Assembly (NCBI GenBank): GCA_016932965.1
Contig: JAFGBW010000103.1
Location: 9,998-73,997 of the forward strand
Direction: 5' to 3'
DNA from: Candidatus Auribacterota bacterium
Lineage (GTDB): Bacteria; Auribacterota; JAFGBW01
DNA: 64,000 bases
The notes beneath the pieces were generated by a model. The model saw only the letters and a program-made list of their open reading frames with translations. It searched no databases and was not told the origin of the DNA. Of the stretch, positions 29,540 through 38,120 are shown piece by piece. Position 1 is the stretch's first letter. Every line of letters begins with the position of its first letter. The translations under genes were made by a program, and so were the position numbers.

Positions 29540-32128
29540 ATGAAACAAATGGTGTTATTCATTCTGCTTTTGTCTTTTCCTTGTTTAGCACAAGAAGAAT
29601 TCAGGTTGAATCCCCATTTGTCTGTTTATGAACTTAAAAACGGCCTGAAAGTCATCCTATCGCCGCGGAATCAGGGTGAATTGATTGCAGTAAGGCTTTT
29701 TGTCAAGGCAGGTTCCATGACGGAGAATCCCTATTTAGGAAGCGGAATCTCGCATTTTGTGGAACACCTGTGTTTTAAAGGGAGCGAAAGGGGACGGACC
29801 ACTTCGCTTACGCAGGAGGTCAGAAAAAAAGGCGGGACCGTCAATGCCCACACCTCTTTTTTGAATACGGTCTATGAAGTGACTTTTCCCTCAATTTATC
29901 TTGAAGACGCACTGAAGATCGTTTCAGATCTCGTGCTCCACCTTCGTTTCAGCCAAGAGGACTTCGATAAGGAGAAATCGGTGATCGAAAGGGAGATGGA
30001 CATGATCGAAGATGATCATGACCGCTACTTGTCCGAAACATTCTGGCATCTGGCGTATTGCTATTCACCGGTCCGGTACCGGGTGATCGGTGAACGCTCC
30101 TTATTTAGAAAACTCACTCCTGATCATGTCAGAGAATATTACGAAGCCCATTATGTGCCCGGTAATATGATTTTATCGGTTACTGGAAATTTTTTCCCAA
30201 CTTCGGTGAAGCCTCTTATCGAAAAATACTATCAATTCGAGTCCAGACAATTTTATCCCGCTGCAGGGGTCTGGAATGAGCCCCCTCCCTCTGCTGAAAA
30301 GTACCTGGAAGTCGAACGCGAGCGTCTTCCTTTATACAAGGCCATCATTGGCTGGCAGACTACGGATATTCACAGCATTGACGTGGCAACATTGGATGTC
30401 CTTTCCATGATTCTGGGCGAAATGAAATCCTCGCTTCTTCCTTATTATCTGATTCCCACAGGAGAAATTTTAGGAATCTCCAGTTGGTCCTTTACGCCTG
30501 AATTTCCCGGTTTTCTAGGGATAGGTTTTTCCTGGCAGGACGGGTCTCCTGAGGATAAATCAGTCCTGGTTGAAAAAGTGATTGACAAGGTCAAAGCGGG
30601 AGATTTCAGCAATGCTTTGTTGAAAACCGCTCTCCAGCAGGTCCGGCTCGGCCTTTTTTTGAAAATGGAAAGCGTAGAGGGAGAGGCTGAAATATTAGGG
30701 AGTAATCTGCAGACCACAGGCAATGTGCGTTACATTGAAACCTGGTTGAAAGATCTGGAACGTATCACGAAGGCCGATATTCAGGAAGCTGCGAAAAAAT
30801 ATCTTATTCCTGTCAGGAAAACCACCCTTGTTCTCACGCCGGCTTCCAAACGGCCTTCACCCCCTCCCAAGAAACTGGAAAAAATCATTCTTCGTCCGGT
30901 TTTATTGAAACTGCCTTCCGGTTTAAGAGTGATTTTATTGAATGACGACCGGCTTCCCTTGACTTACGTTCAATGGGTTGGTCTGGGCGGCACCATGGCG
31001 GAACCAGATCACAAAGAAGGAGTGGGAGCCTTGCTTGGTAATATACTCGGAACAGCCAGCCGTAAACTGGACCGCTTCAGCCTCGACAGGAAAATGGATT
31101 CTCTTGGCAGTGAAGTGAGAGGATTCTCAGGAAGAAACAGTTTTGGACTTTCCGGTACCGTTGTATCTGAAAACCTGCCTGCCATTCTGCCTGATTTTTT
31201 TAATCTTCTATTGACGCCGCGGTGGATAAAAAGTGACGTGGAAAGGGAAAAGAAGATTTTGAAAGTGGAAATGAATACCTCCATGGAGGACCCGTTTGAC
31301 CGCGCCGCCATTGAAATGCGCAAGGCGCTATACGGTAGTCACCCTTATGGGCGCATGATCAAGGGGACTGTAGAATCTATTTCACAAATGACGACGGAGG
31401 ATATTGAATCTTTCTACAGACAGATTTTTTGTCTTGAGAGAGGCGTGCTTTCTATCATGGGAAAATTCGATCTCCCCTGGGTCATGGACTGGCTCCATAA
31501 GATGGACAGAAAAAAAACACCGCAAATACCCCCATGGAAAAGCACACTTTTGCCGGTTTTTCAGCCTTGTGAAAAACTGATCCCTCTTGAGAACGTGGAA
31601 CAGACCATTCTCATGCTGGGTTATCCTACTGTTTCCATGCATCATGAGGACGCGCTGGCTCTGGATTTTCTTTCTGCGCATCTTTCGGAACAAAATTCTC
31701 CGCTTTTTAAAAGAATCAGGGAGGAAAAGGGGTGGGCTTATATTACCGGGGCTGAGAGTTCCTGTAACTTGGCAGGAGGCCATTTTATTGTTTATGCCGC
31801 CTTCAAGGAAGATGTGATGGAAGAGATAGACGGGATCATCCAGGATATTTTTTTCAATCTGGCAAAAGAGGACATGCCCCTGGATATATTTGAAGAAACC
31901 AGATCATTTCTTCTTGGGCAGGATTTAAGAAGGATGGCTAATACCAGTGATCTTGGCCTGCGAAGCGCCCTTGAAGAGCTTTATGGCCTGGGTTATGATC
32001 ATTATTCGAAAAGGGCGGAGAAGATTAAAACCTTGACTCCGATTCAGGTCCGTGAAACAGTCAAAAAATATTTCCATAACAAATCCCATGTCAAACTCGT
32101 TGTAGGAAAGCGCGCCGTGTGCAAATGA
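29540..32128 (+). CDS. M16-family zinc protease, two-lobed
   Basis: The product has 862 residues with a signal peptide ending FPCLAQ. The first M16 half carries the inverted zinc motif HFVEH (H72, E75, H76) with the downstream acidic EREMDMIEDDHDRY. The second half (from about residue 450, LPSGLRVILLNDDRLP) keeps the fold but lacks HxxEH, as is usual for the non-catalytic lobe. It is probably periplasmic and degrades peptides. The stop codon overlaps the start of the kinase gene (ATGA), so the two are co-expressed. Confidence 0.93.
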   Translation: MKQMVLFILLLSFPCLAQEEFRLNPHLSVYELKNGLKVILSPRNQGELIAVRLFVKAGSMTENPYLGSGISHFVEHLCFKGSERGRTTSLTQEVRKKGGTVNAHTSFLNTVYEVTFPSIYLEDALKIVSDLVLHLRFSQEDFDKEKSVIEREMDMIEDDHDRYLSETFWHLAYCYSPVRYRVIGERSLFRKLTPDHVREYYEAHYVPGNMILSVTGNFFPTSVKPLIEKYYQFESRQFYPAAGVWNEPPPSAEKYLEVERERLPLYKAIIGWQTTDIHSIDVATLDVLSMILGEMKSSLLPYYLIPTGEILGISSWSFTPEFPGFLGIGFSWQDGSPEDKSVLVEKVIDKVKAGDFSNALLKTALQQVRLGLFLKMESVEGEAEILGSNLQTTGNVRYIETWLKDLERITKADIQEAAKKYLIPVRKTTLVLTPASKRPSPPPKKLEKIILRPVLLKLPSGLRVILLNDDRLPLTYVQWVGLGGTMAEPDHKEGVGALLGNILGTASRKLDRFSLDRKMDSLGSEVRGFSGRNSFGLSGTVVSENLPAILPDFFNLLLTPRWIKSDVEREKKILKVEMNTSMEDPFDRAAIEMRKALYGSHPYGRMIKGTVESISQMTTEDIESFYRQIFCLERGVLSIMGKFDLPWVMDWLHKMDRKKTPQIPPWKSTLLPVFQPCEKLIPLENVEQTILMLGYPTVSMHHEDALALDFLSAHLSEQNSPLFKRIREEKGWAYITGAESSCNLAGGHFIVYAAFKEDVMEEIDGIIQDIFFNLAKEDMPLDIFEETRSFLLGQDLRRMANTSDLGLRSALEELYGLGYDHYSKRAEKIKTLTPIQVRETVKKYFHNKSHVKLVVGKRAVCK

Positions 32129-34608
32129 ACATGAATGAAAACGATAGTGCTTTATCCATGGAAGACACGACCGTTCAGGAGGGAACAGAAGAAGTTTTTT
32201 TTTCAAAAAAGAATCATCTCAGATTCAATGATTTGAAGCAGGATCTGGAAATGTATGATGTGCTTTCTGAAATCGGAGAGGGGGCCACGGGTATTGTATA
32301 TGAAGCCGTTCATAAAAAATTAGGACGGCCCGTAGCCATCAAAATGCTGCGTCCCGAATACTTTAAAGATCATGATATCTTAAAAAATTTTCGCAGGGAG
32401 GCTCAAATCATCTCCCGCATCAAGCACGAGAATATCGCCTCTGTTTATGATTTCATCGAAGCCAATAAACACTATTACATCATCATGGAAAAAGTGTATG
32501 GAAAGAGCCTGTCTGATATCATCAAGACGAAACGGATGACGGAGGAGGAAATTCTCCATGTCATGCTGGGGCTTTTGGAAGGGGTGCGCTATTCCCATAA
32601 TAAAAAGATCCTGCACCTGGATATCAAGCCATCCAATATCTTAATAAACGAGTATGGTGAACCTGTGATCGTTGACTTCGGAATTTCCCGGTTTCAATTC
32701 TCTAACACTGAAAAGAACAGGATCGTGGGTACGCCGCACTACATGGCTCCTGAACAGTATTCCCGGTCCCAGTCCTGTCTGGATGTGCGTACTGACATTT
32801 ATGCCCTCGGCATTTTATTTTATCAGCTTGTAAGCGGTCAGCTGCCTTTTAACGGGAATTCTTTCTCCGAGATCAGGGAAAAAGTGATGAATCATGATCC
32901 CTTGAGGTTATCTTCCATCTGCCCTGATATTTCCCCCGGCCTGGAAGCCATTATTTTAAAAATGATCCGTCAGTCTCCTTCTGAGAGATATCCCGATGCC
33001 CAATTGGTCATTGATGACATCAAAAGATATTTGAATAATGAACCGGTCAAGGCTTATCAATATAAGCGGCTTTCTCTTGTGTGGAATTGGATGATCAGAA
33101 ATATGGCTGTGACCGTATTATCTCTTTTGACTCTGGCCGTGACGTTTGCCTTTATCGTATATTTTCACAATAAGGTCATCGAACAAACCCCCCAATGGAA
33201 ACAGGCCTTTTCCGAAGATTTTAACCAGGATTTTTTGGGTAAGTGGGAAGGGTATTCCGGATTCGTCAACGGGTGTCTTACTCCTGTCAAAGCTGAAGAT
33301 TTTATGAAGATTTTCAGCCGGAAAATCAAGGTATGCGGTTTTAAAAAAGAATACGATTCTTTACTGCTTTCTAACCAGTCGTTTAATGAAAACGTTAAAT
33401 TGCTTTTTGAATGCACGGTCAATCCCAATCCTTTGAAAGGTTCGCATTTCGGTTTTTTTGTCAATGGATCTCCTTCAGAGAATGAGTGGGGATATTTGAT
33501 TGATTGCCAGGATAGTAAAATGTCCCTCATCCGGGACAATATTAACAGCACTCCGTTATGGACCGGTGACTATGTGTTTAAATCGGATCAGATTTATCAG
33601 ATTGCTCTTGAAGTCATCAATGGACATATTCATCTCTTCATCAATAACAAACTCATTTTTGATTTTCAGGATATCGTGACCTGGTTTTCGAAAAACGATA
33701 ACCGGATTGGTTTTTACGCAACCAATGTGGATATGGAGGTGGATAATGTGGTTCTTTTCCAGCAGAATACAGCCCTCCTGATCACTCCTTTGGATATCGG
33801 ACACCGTTTTTTCCAGTTGGGACGATTCGACGAAGCCATTCATGAATACGCGAGTGTCATTGAAAAATATCCCGCACATAAAATGACTTTAGATGCTTAT
33901 TATTTCAAGGGTCTGGCTCTCATTAAAAACAATCATCCTGTGAAAGCACTGCGTGATTTCGATCGGCTCATTTCGCTCACCAAGGAAGACAGCGTCAAAG
34001 GGAAATGTTACTATCAAAAGGGAGTTTGTCTTTTAGAATTGAACGAATTGCCTAATGCCTGCAAGTCCTTTGACTATGCTCTCAGCGTTTATGATATTGC
34101 CTCCCTGCGGTCCAATGTAATCAATGTTGTTGTTGATACGGCCTTGAAAAAAGTAGCTGAAGCGACGATGGGGAGTGTTTCTGACGCTGAATATCTGTTT
34201 CAATATCTGATTAAGCTGAATTCCCCCTGGAAACTGTCTTATGTGGAGGTCCCTAAAAAGATCATCTTATATTATTTTGACCGCGGATATTATGAGAAAT
34301 GCCTGCAAAGCCTGGATCTCCTCATAAGGCATTATACTCCCAAAAAAGATTTACTGGCTTTTGCCACGTGGAAAAAAGCAAGGGCCTATTCAGAGATGGC
34401 CAGACTGCAGAAAGAGGAAGCGGCTACTCGTTCTTATAATGAAAAGGCGATTGATTGCTATAATACTATTTTGACTCGATATCCTGAAATTGAGATATAT
34501 TGTTCTTTTGCGCATGAAGAACTCGCTAAGATTTACCGTTCCATGGGAGAGTTTGTTTTGGCCAATACCCATGAGAAGCAGGTGAAAAGAGAATGGATGG
34601 AGAATTAA
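32125..34608 (+). CDS. Membrane Ser/Thr protein kinase with LamG-like and TPR regions
   Basis: The product is about 827 residues. I chose the ATG that overlaps the upstream stop; a GTG lies 6 bases earlier. The kinase domain spans roughly residues 43-300: glycine loop GEGATGIVYEA, lysine in VAIKML (K73), HLDIKPSN with D166 (Leu in place of the usual Arg of HRD), DFG, and GTPHYMAPEQ. One membrane helix follows (about 330-350). Residues 370-540 look like a LamG/DUF1080-type beta sandwich (GHIHLFINNKLIFDF). The rest is TPR-like (FDEAIHEYASVIEKYP). It is a transmembrane kinase with a probable extracytoplasmic sensor, coupled to the M16 protease. Confidence 0.9.
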   Translation: MNMNENDSALSMEDTTVQEGTEEVFFSKKNHLRFNDLKQDLEMYDVLSEIGEGATGIVYEAVHKKLGRPVAIKMLRPEYFKDHDILKNFRREAQIISRIKHENIASVYDFIEANKHYYIIMEKVYGKSLSDIIKTKRMTEEEILHVMLGLLEGVRYSHNKKILHLDIKPSNILINEYGEPVIVDFGISRFQFSNTEKNRIVGTPHYMAPEQYSRSQSCLDVRTDIYALGILFYQLVSGQLPFNGNSFSEIREKVMNHDPLRLSSICPDISPGLEAIILKMIRQSPSERYPDAQLVIDDIKRYLNNEPVKAYQYKRLSLVWNWMIRNMAVTVLSLLTLAVTFAFIVYFHNKVIEQTPQWKQAFSEDFNQDFLGKWEGYSGFVNGCLTPVKAEDFMKIFSRKIKVCGFKKEYDSLLLSNQSFNENVKLLFECTVNPNPLKGSHFGFFVNGSPSENEWGYLIDCQDSKMSLIRDNINSTPLWTGDYVFKSDQIYQIALEVINGHIHLFINNKLIFDFQDIVTWFSKNDNRIGFYATNVDMEVDNVVLFQQNTALLITPLDIGHRFFQLGRFDEAIHEYASVIEKYPAHKMTLDAYYFKGLALIKNNHPVKALRDFDRLISLTKEDSVKGKCYYQKGVCLLELNELPNACKSFDYALSVYDIASLRSNVINVVVDTALKKVAEATMGSVSDAEYLFQYLIKLNSPWKLSYVEVPKKIILYYFDRGYYEKCLQSLDLLIRHYTPKKDLLAFATWKKARAYSEMARLQKEEAATRSYNEKAIDCYNTILTRYPEIEIYCSFAHEELAKIYRSMGEFVLANTHEKQVKREWMEN

Positions 34609-34752
34609 GGGCGGATCATTCATCAAATCGAGAATGGTGCCCCGAAATCCTATTTGTATAAAAAAAGGAACCAATCCCTTTTGAGGGGGATATAAAATCC
34701 AAGCCTCGCTATATGTGTGGCACCGGGCTAAACTTCAGATGGTTAGACACAT

Positions 34753-35520
34753 ATGTCGTATTTTTCCGTGATGCTTTTAGGTTTATTGCAGGGTCTGTTT
34801 GAATTCCTTCCTGTGAGCAGTTCTGGTCATCTGGTCATGGCTAGATCGCTTTTGGGGATCAGGGATAACGGAATGGCCATTGATATTGCCCTGCATGCAG
34901 GAACTCTGTTTTCCATTCTTTATTATTATAGAAAAGACCTGATAAAAATATGGAAGACCAAAACAGAACCACAGACAGCCAATTTTTTGGTTTTGATAGT
35001 CTTGGGGATATTGCCGGCTGCTGTAACCGGTTTATTTTTAGCGGATTTGTTCGATTCCTGGTTCATGGATCCGAGGAGAGTCCTCGTCACATTTCCTGTC
35101 ACAGGATTGATCCTTTTTTCAACCCGATATGTCCATCCTGAGTCGCTGTTACCGATCAATCTTAAGAGGGCTTTTCTGATAGGGTTATGCCAGATAGGAG
35201 CGCTGTTCCCGGGTATCTCAAGATCAGGAGTCACGATTTCAGCCGGCATTCATCTGAAAATTTCAAGGAAGGAGGCGGCGGATTTTTCTTTTCTGATGTT
35301 CATCCCTCTTCTTATCGGAGCTTTGGTTCTTCATGTAAGGGATTTTACCGCCCTTTCTTTCAATGATTTGACTATCCTCATGACAGGCGTGCTGACGGCA
35401 TTTTTATCAGGATTGGCGGCGATCCATCTGGTTCATATTTTGTTGATTAAGGAAAAGTTTCATTTTTTCGCCTGGTATTTATGGCTGGTGACGCTGGCTG
35501 GATGGTTTGTTTTCCGTTGA
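34753..35520 (+). CDS. uppP: Undecaprenyl-diphosphatase
   Basis: The product has 255 residues and about seven or eight membrane segments. It removes a phosphate from undecaprenyl diphosphate so the lipid carrier can be reused in cell-wall and polysaccharide synthesis. Signature regions are LLQGLFEFLPVSSSGHLVMA near the start and LFPGISRSGVTISAGI near residue 155. It is followed by a short-chain prenyl synthase, which makes precursors of the same lipid, so a functional pairing is plausible. Confidence 0.95.
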   Translation: MSYFSVMLLGLLQGLFEFLPVSSSGHLVMARSLLGIRDNGMAIDIALHAGTLFSILYYYRKDLIKIWKTKTEPQTANFLVLIVLGILPAAVTGLFLADLFDSWFMDPRRVLVTFPVTGLILFSTRYVHPESLLPINLKRAFLIGLCQIGALFPGISRSGVTISAGIHLKISRKEAADFSFLMFIPLLIGALVLHVRDFTALSFNDLTILMTGVLTAFLSGLAAIHLVHILLIKEKFHFFAWYLWLVTLAGWFVFR

Positions 35521-35656
35521 TCCGTGAAACCTTCCTGATCTGGAGAAACTGCTCCATAAACGTGCGGATGATCAGCCAGTCACTTGCGTGATGCAGAGGA
35601 TGAGAGTGATATTTTTTCTTTTTTGAAATGATATTTCGTGCCATATTCAGATCCAT

Positions 35657-36553
35657 ATGGAAATAAAAATGCAAAAGTTTAAAACGCTGCTTTTTCAAAA
35701 AAAAGAGCTGGTGGAGAAGGAACTGAAAAAGATGATGATCTCCTTTTCTTCCTCCCCCCCTGTGTTAAGGGAGGCTGTTGCCTATTCCCTTTTGGCTTCT
35801 GCAAAACGGATTCGTCCTGTGTTATGCCTTATGACGGCGGAATTATTCGGTCCTGTTTCCCCTGCTGTTCTCCGGTGTTCAACAGCACTGGAATTGCTTC
35901 ATACCTACACCCTCATCCATGATGATCTTCCCTGCATGGATGACGATGATTTAAGACGGGGAAGACCGACGCTTCATCGGGTTTATCCGGAGGGGATCGC
36001 TTTGTTAGCCGGGGATGCCCTTTTAACTCATGCTTTTTTGATTTTGGCTGAAAATGCACCTGATGCTGAAAAGGGTGTCCGCGTGATTGCTGATTTTGCC
36101 CAATTGACAGGAGGCGCAGGAACCATTGGTGGTCAGGTCCTGGATCTCATTTCAGAGGATCAGGATCTTTCCTTGAACCAATTGCAGCAGATTCATTTAT
36201 GTAAAACAGGAAAATTGATCATGGCTTCGGTACGGATTGGCTGTATTCTGGGAGGGGGTGATGAGGATGACCTGAAAGCATTGACTCAATACGGGAAAAA
36301 CATCGGGCTGGCGTTTCAGATTGCAGATGACCTTCTGGATGAAACCGGAGACATCGTTCAGATGGGTAAGAGGACCCGTAAGGACGCCGGCAGAAAAAAA
36401 GCAACTTATCCCAGGCTTCTTGGACTGGAAAAATCAAGGGGAATCCTTGAAAAGACCCTTCATTCGGCCGTGGGGAATTTGAAATGTTTTTCAGAAGAAA
36501 AAGCATTTTCATTACGCCAGATGGCTTTTTATATCGGCAACCGTGAAAAGTAA
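35657..36553 (+). CDS. ispA: Short-chain polyprenyl diphosphate synthase (FPP/GGPP type)
   Basis: The product has 298 residues. It condenses IPP with allylic diphosphates. The first aspartate-rich motif is DDLPCMDDDDLRRG, the second DDLLDETGD, with GGQVLDL between, all typical of bacterial IspA. It is cytoplasmic. The 3' end overlaps the DUF2752 gene by 11 bases. Chain length is inferred from family, not measured. Confidence 0.92.
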   Translation: MEIKMQKFKTLLFQKKELVEKELKKMMISFSSSPPVLREAVAYSLLASAKRIRPVLCLMTAELFGPVSPAVLRCSTALELLHTYTLIHDDLPCMDDDDLRRGRPTLHRVYPEGIALLAGDALLTHAFLILAENAPDAEKGVRVIADFAQLTGGAGTIGGQVLDLISEDQDLSLNQLQQIHLCKTGKLIMASVRIGCILGGGDEDDLKALTQYGKNIGLAFQIADDLLDETGDIVQMGKRTRKDAGRKKATYPRLLGLEKSRGILEKTLHSAVGNLKCFSEEKAFSLRQMAFYIGNREK

Positions 36554-36965
36554 CCCGCTTAAGGATAACCTTTTTTTTTTGATATCAGGAGTGGTTATTT
36601 TTTTTCTTGCCAGGTTTTGGTGGCCGTTTTCCGAATGGATCAACGGCTGGATACCCGGTTTGTTGAAATGCCGGTTTTATGAAATGACCGGTTTTCCCTG
36701 TATCACCTGCGGTGGTGTCCGCTCAGCCTATCATTTTGTCCGCGGATCCTGGCTGGATTCGTTCAATCAAAATGCCGGAGTTTTTTTTACGCTTTTCATG
36801 GTGTTCTTTGTCATGATCCAGTCCATTTACGGCCTGATCAGAAAAGTACCTGTTAGAACAGGGTTATTTTTAAATAATACCCTTTTATTTTGTCTGGCCT
36901 GTGTTTTTTTGATTCATTGGATAATTAAAATCGTTCAGTCTATTTTTTTTAGTCTTTCGGGTTAA
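36543..36965 (+). CDS. DUF2752-family membrane protein
   Basis: The product has 140 residues from a GTG that overlaps the prenyl-synthase gene by 11 bases. There are three or four membrane helices. CRFYEMTGFPCITCGGVRSA matches the family pattern (C...TG.PC..CG..RA). The family's function is unknown. The following stretch begins with a short TTTTCACCACGAAGGAT fragment of the dispersed repeat. Confidence 0.85.
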   Translation: MKSNPLKDNLFFLISGVVIFFLARFWWPFSEWINGWIPGLLKCRFYEMTGFPCITCGGVRSAYHFVRGSWLDSFNQNAGVFFTLFMVFFVMIQSIYGLIRKVPVRTGLFLNNTLLFCLACVFLIHWIIKIVQSIFFSLSG

Positions 36966-36986
36966 TTTTCACCACGAAGGATAGGG

Positions 36987-37688
36987 ATGAGTGTCATGCA
37001 GGCAAACAGAATTTATTTTTACCCTTATGAAACGCAAGAATTGAATTTCAACATGGCTCTGGATGAAGTTCTTCTGGATGAATCCATTGAAAAAGGCACG
37101 GCTTTTTTCCGTTGTTACGGTTTTTCTTTTCGGTCCTGTTCCATCGGGTATTTTCAGGCTCATTCATTCCTTGATCCTCATGATGAAAGCTGGACGAGAA
37201 GACTCACAGGCGGAGGCAGAGTGGATCATGGCGAGGACATGGTCATTTCCCTGAGTTTTCACCGGCTTTCAGGCAATAGAAGCATTTTAGTTTTATATCG
37301 TGACATTCATGCTGCCATCAGGGCCGTGCTGATAAAAGCAGGTATTCCGGCTGAAGTGTTTAAAGAGAGATCCCAGCCTTTGGTTTCCAGGAATTATAGG
37401 TGTTTCGATGCTCCTGTTGAACAGGATCTGGGCATAGAGGGAAGAAAAATAGCGGGAGGTGCGCTTTATCGCAGAAAGGATTGGTTTTTATATCAGGGGT
37501 CCATTCAGACGGATCATGACATGATTTCTGTATTGTCCGGCAATGAAATGAAGAGACAATTTGTAGACAAGATAGGGGGCTTGTCAGACAGGCTTTCAGA
37601 AGAAGTTTTGATTCCTGAAAAACTGAAAGACAGGGCCCGGATTTTAGCAGGAGAAAAATACAAATCCATCCACTGGAAAATAAAATAA
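36987..37688 (+). CDS. Lipoate-protein ligase A family protein
   Basis: The product has 233 residues. It has the BPL/LplA/LipM fold: NMALDEVLLDE at the start, RRLTGGGRVDHGEDMVISL (RRxTGGGxxxH) near residue 70, and the catalytic lysine in RKIAGGALYRR near residue 150. It attaches or transfers lipoate or octanoate to enzyme domains in the cytoplasm. Whether it is a ligase or an octanoyltransferase (LipM-like) is not resolved; the small C-terminal domain of LplA seems absent. The target complexes are not in the window. Confidence 0.88.
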   Translation: MSVMQANRIYFYPYETQELNFNMALDEVLLDESIEKGTAFFRCYGFSFRSCSIGYFQAHSFLDPHDESWTRRLTGGGRVDHGEDMVISLSFHRLSGNRSILVLYRDIHAAIRAVLIKAGIPAEVFKERSQPLVSRNYRCFDAPVEQDLGIEGRKIAGGALYRRKDWFLYQGSIQTDHDMISVLSGNEMKRQFVDKIGGLSDRLSEEVLIPEKLKDRARILAGEKYKSIHWKIK

Positions 37689-37695
37689 AACGGGA

Positions 37696-38035
37696 TTTAA
37701 TCCATTAAAATACCGGCATAGCTTTTGGACTGGTGAAGTATGACAGTGGGAGGAAATTGTTAAAAAAATTGTTCACCACGGACACGGAAAGCACGGAGGA
37801 TGAGAGTAAATTTTGGGTTGTGAGTTTTATGTTATGAGTTGAAATGATGAAATCATATTTTCTCTCATGATTTAATACTGAACACTTATCAGTCTTATTC
37901 TCCGTGCTTTCCGTGGTGAAAAAATAAATGATCAAATATGCACAACAATCATGCCACTTTAAGTGGCTTTATATAAGGCTTTGAGCCGAAACCGGTTAAA
38001 CTTTTCACCTTTGATAGGGTGATTGTCCAACTTTA
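37696..38035 (+). repeat. Dispersed repeat element, copy C (near complete)
   Basis: The left block is TTTAATCC...GCTTTTGGACTGG. The arms are TTCACCACGGACACGGAAAG (about 37770) and CTCCGTGCTTTCCGTGGTGAA (about 37900). The right hairpin is GCCACT-TTA-AGTGGC, then GGCTTTGAGCC. It fills the 432-bp gap before the HEAT/TPR gene. Confidence 0.85.
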
Positions 38036-38120
38036 GTGAATCTCAGGATTTGCTGGTTTCTGTTGCGAAGATGCAGATGAATCCTTAATATTCTTTTCAA
38101 GGAGTGATAAATACTCAATC

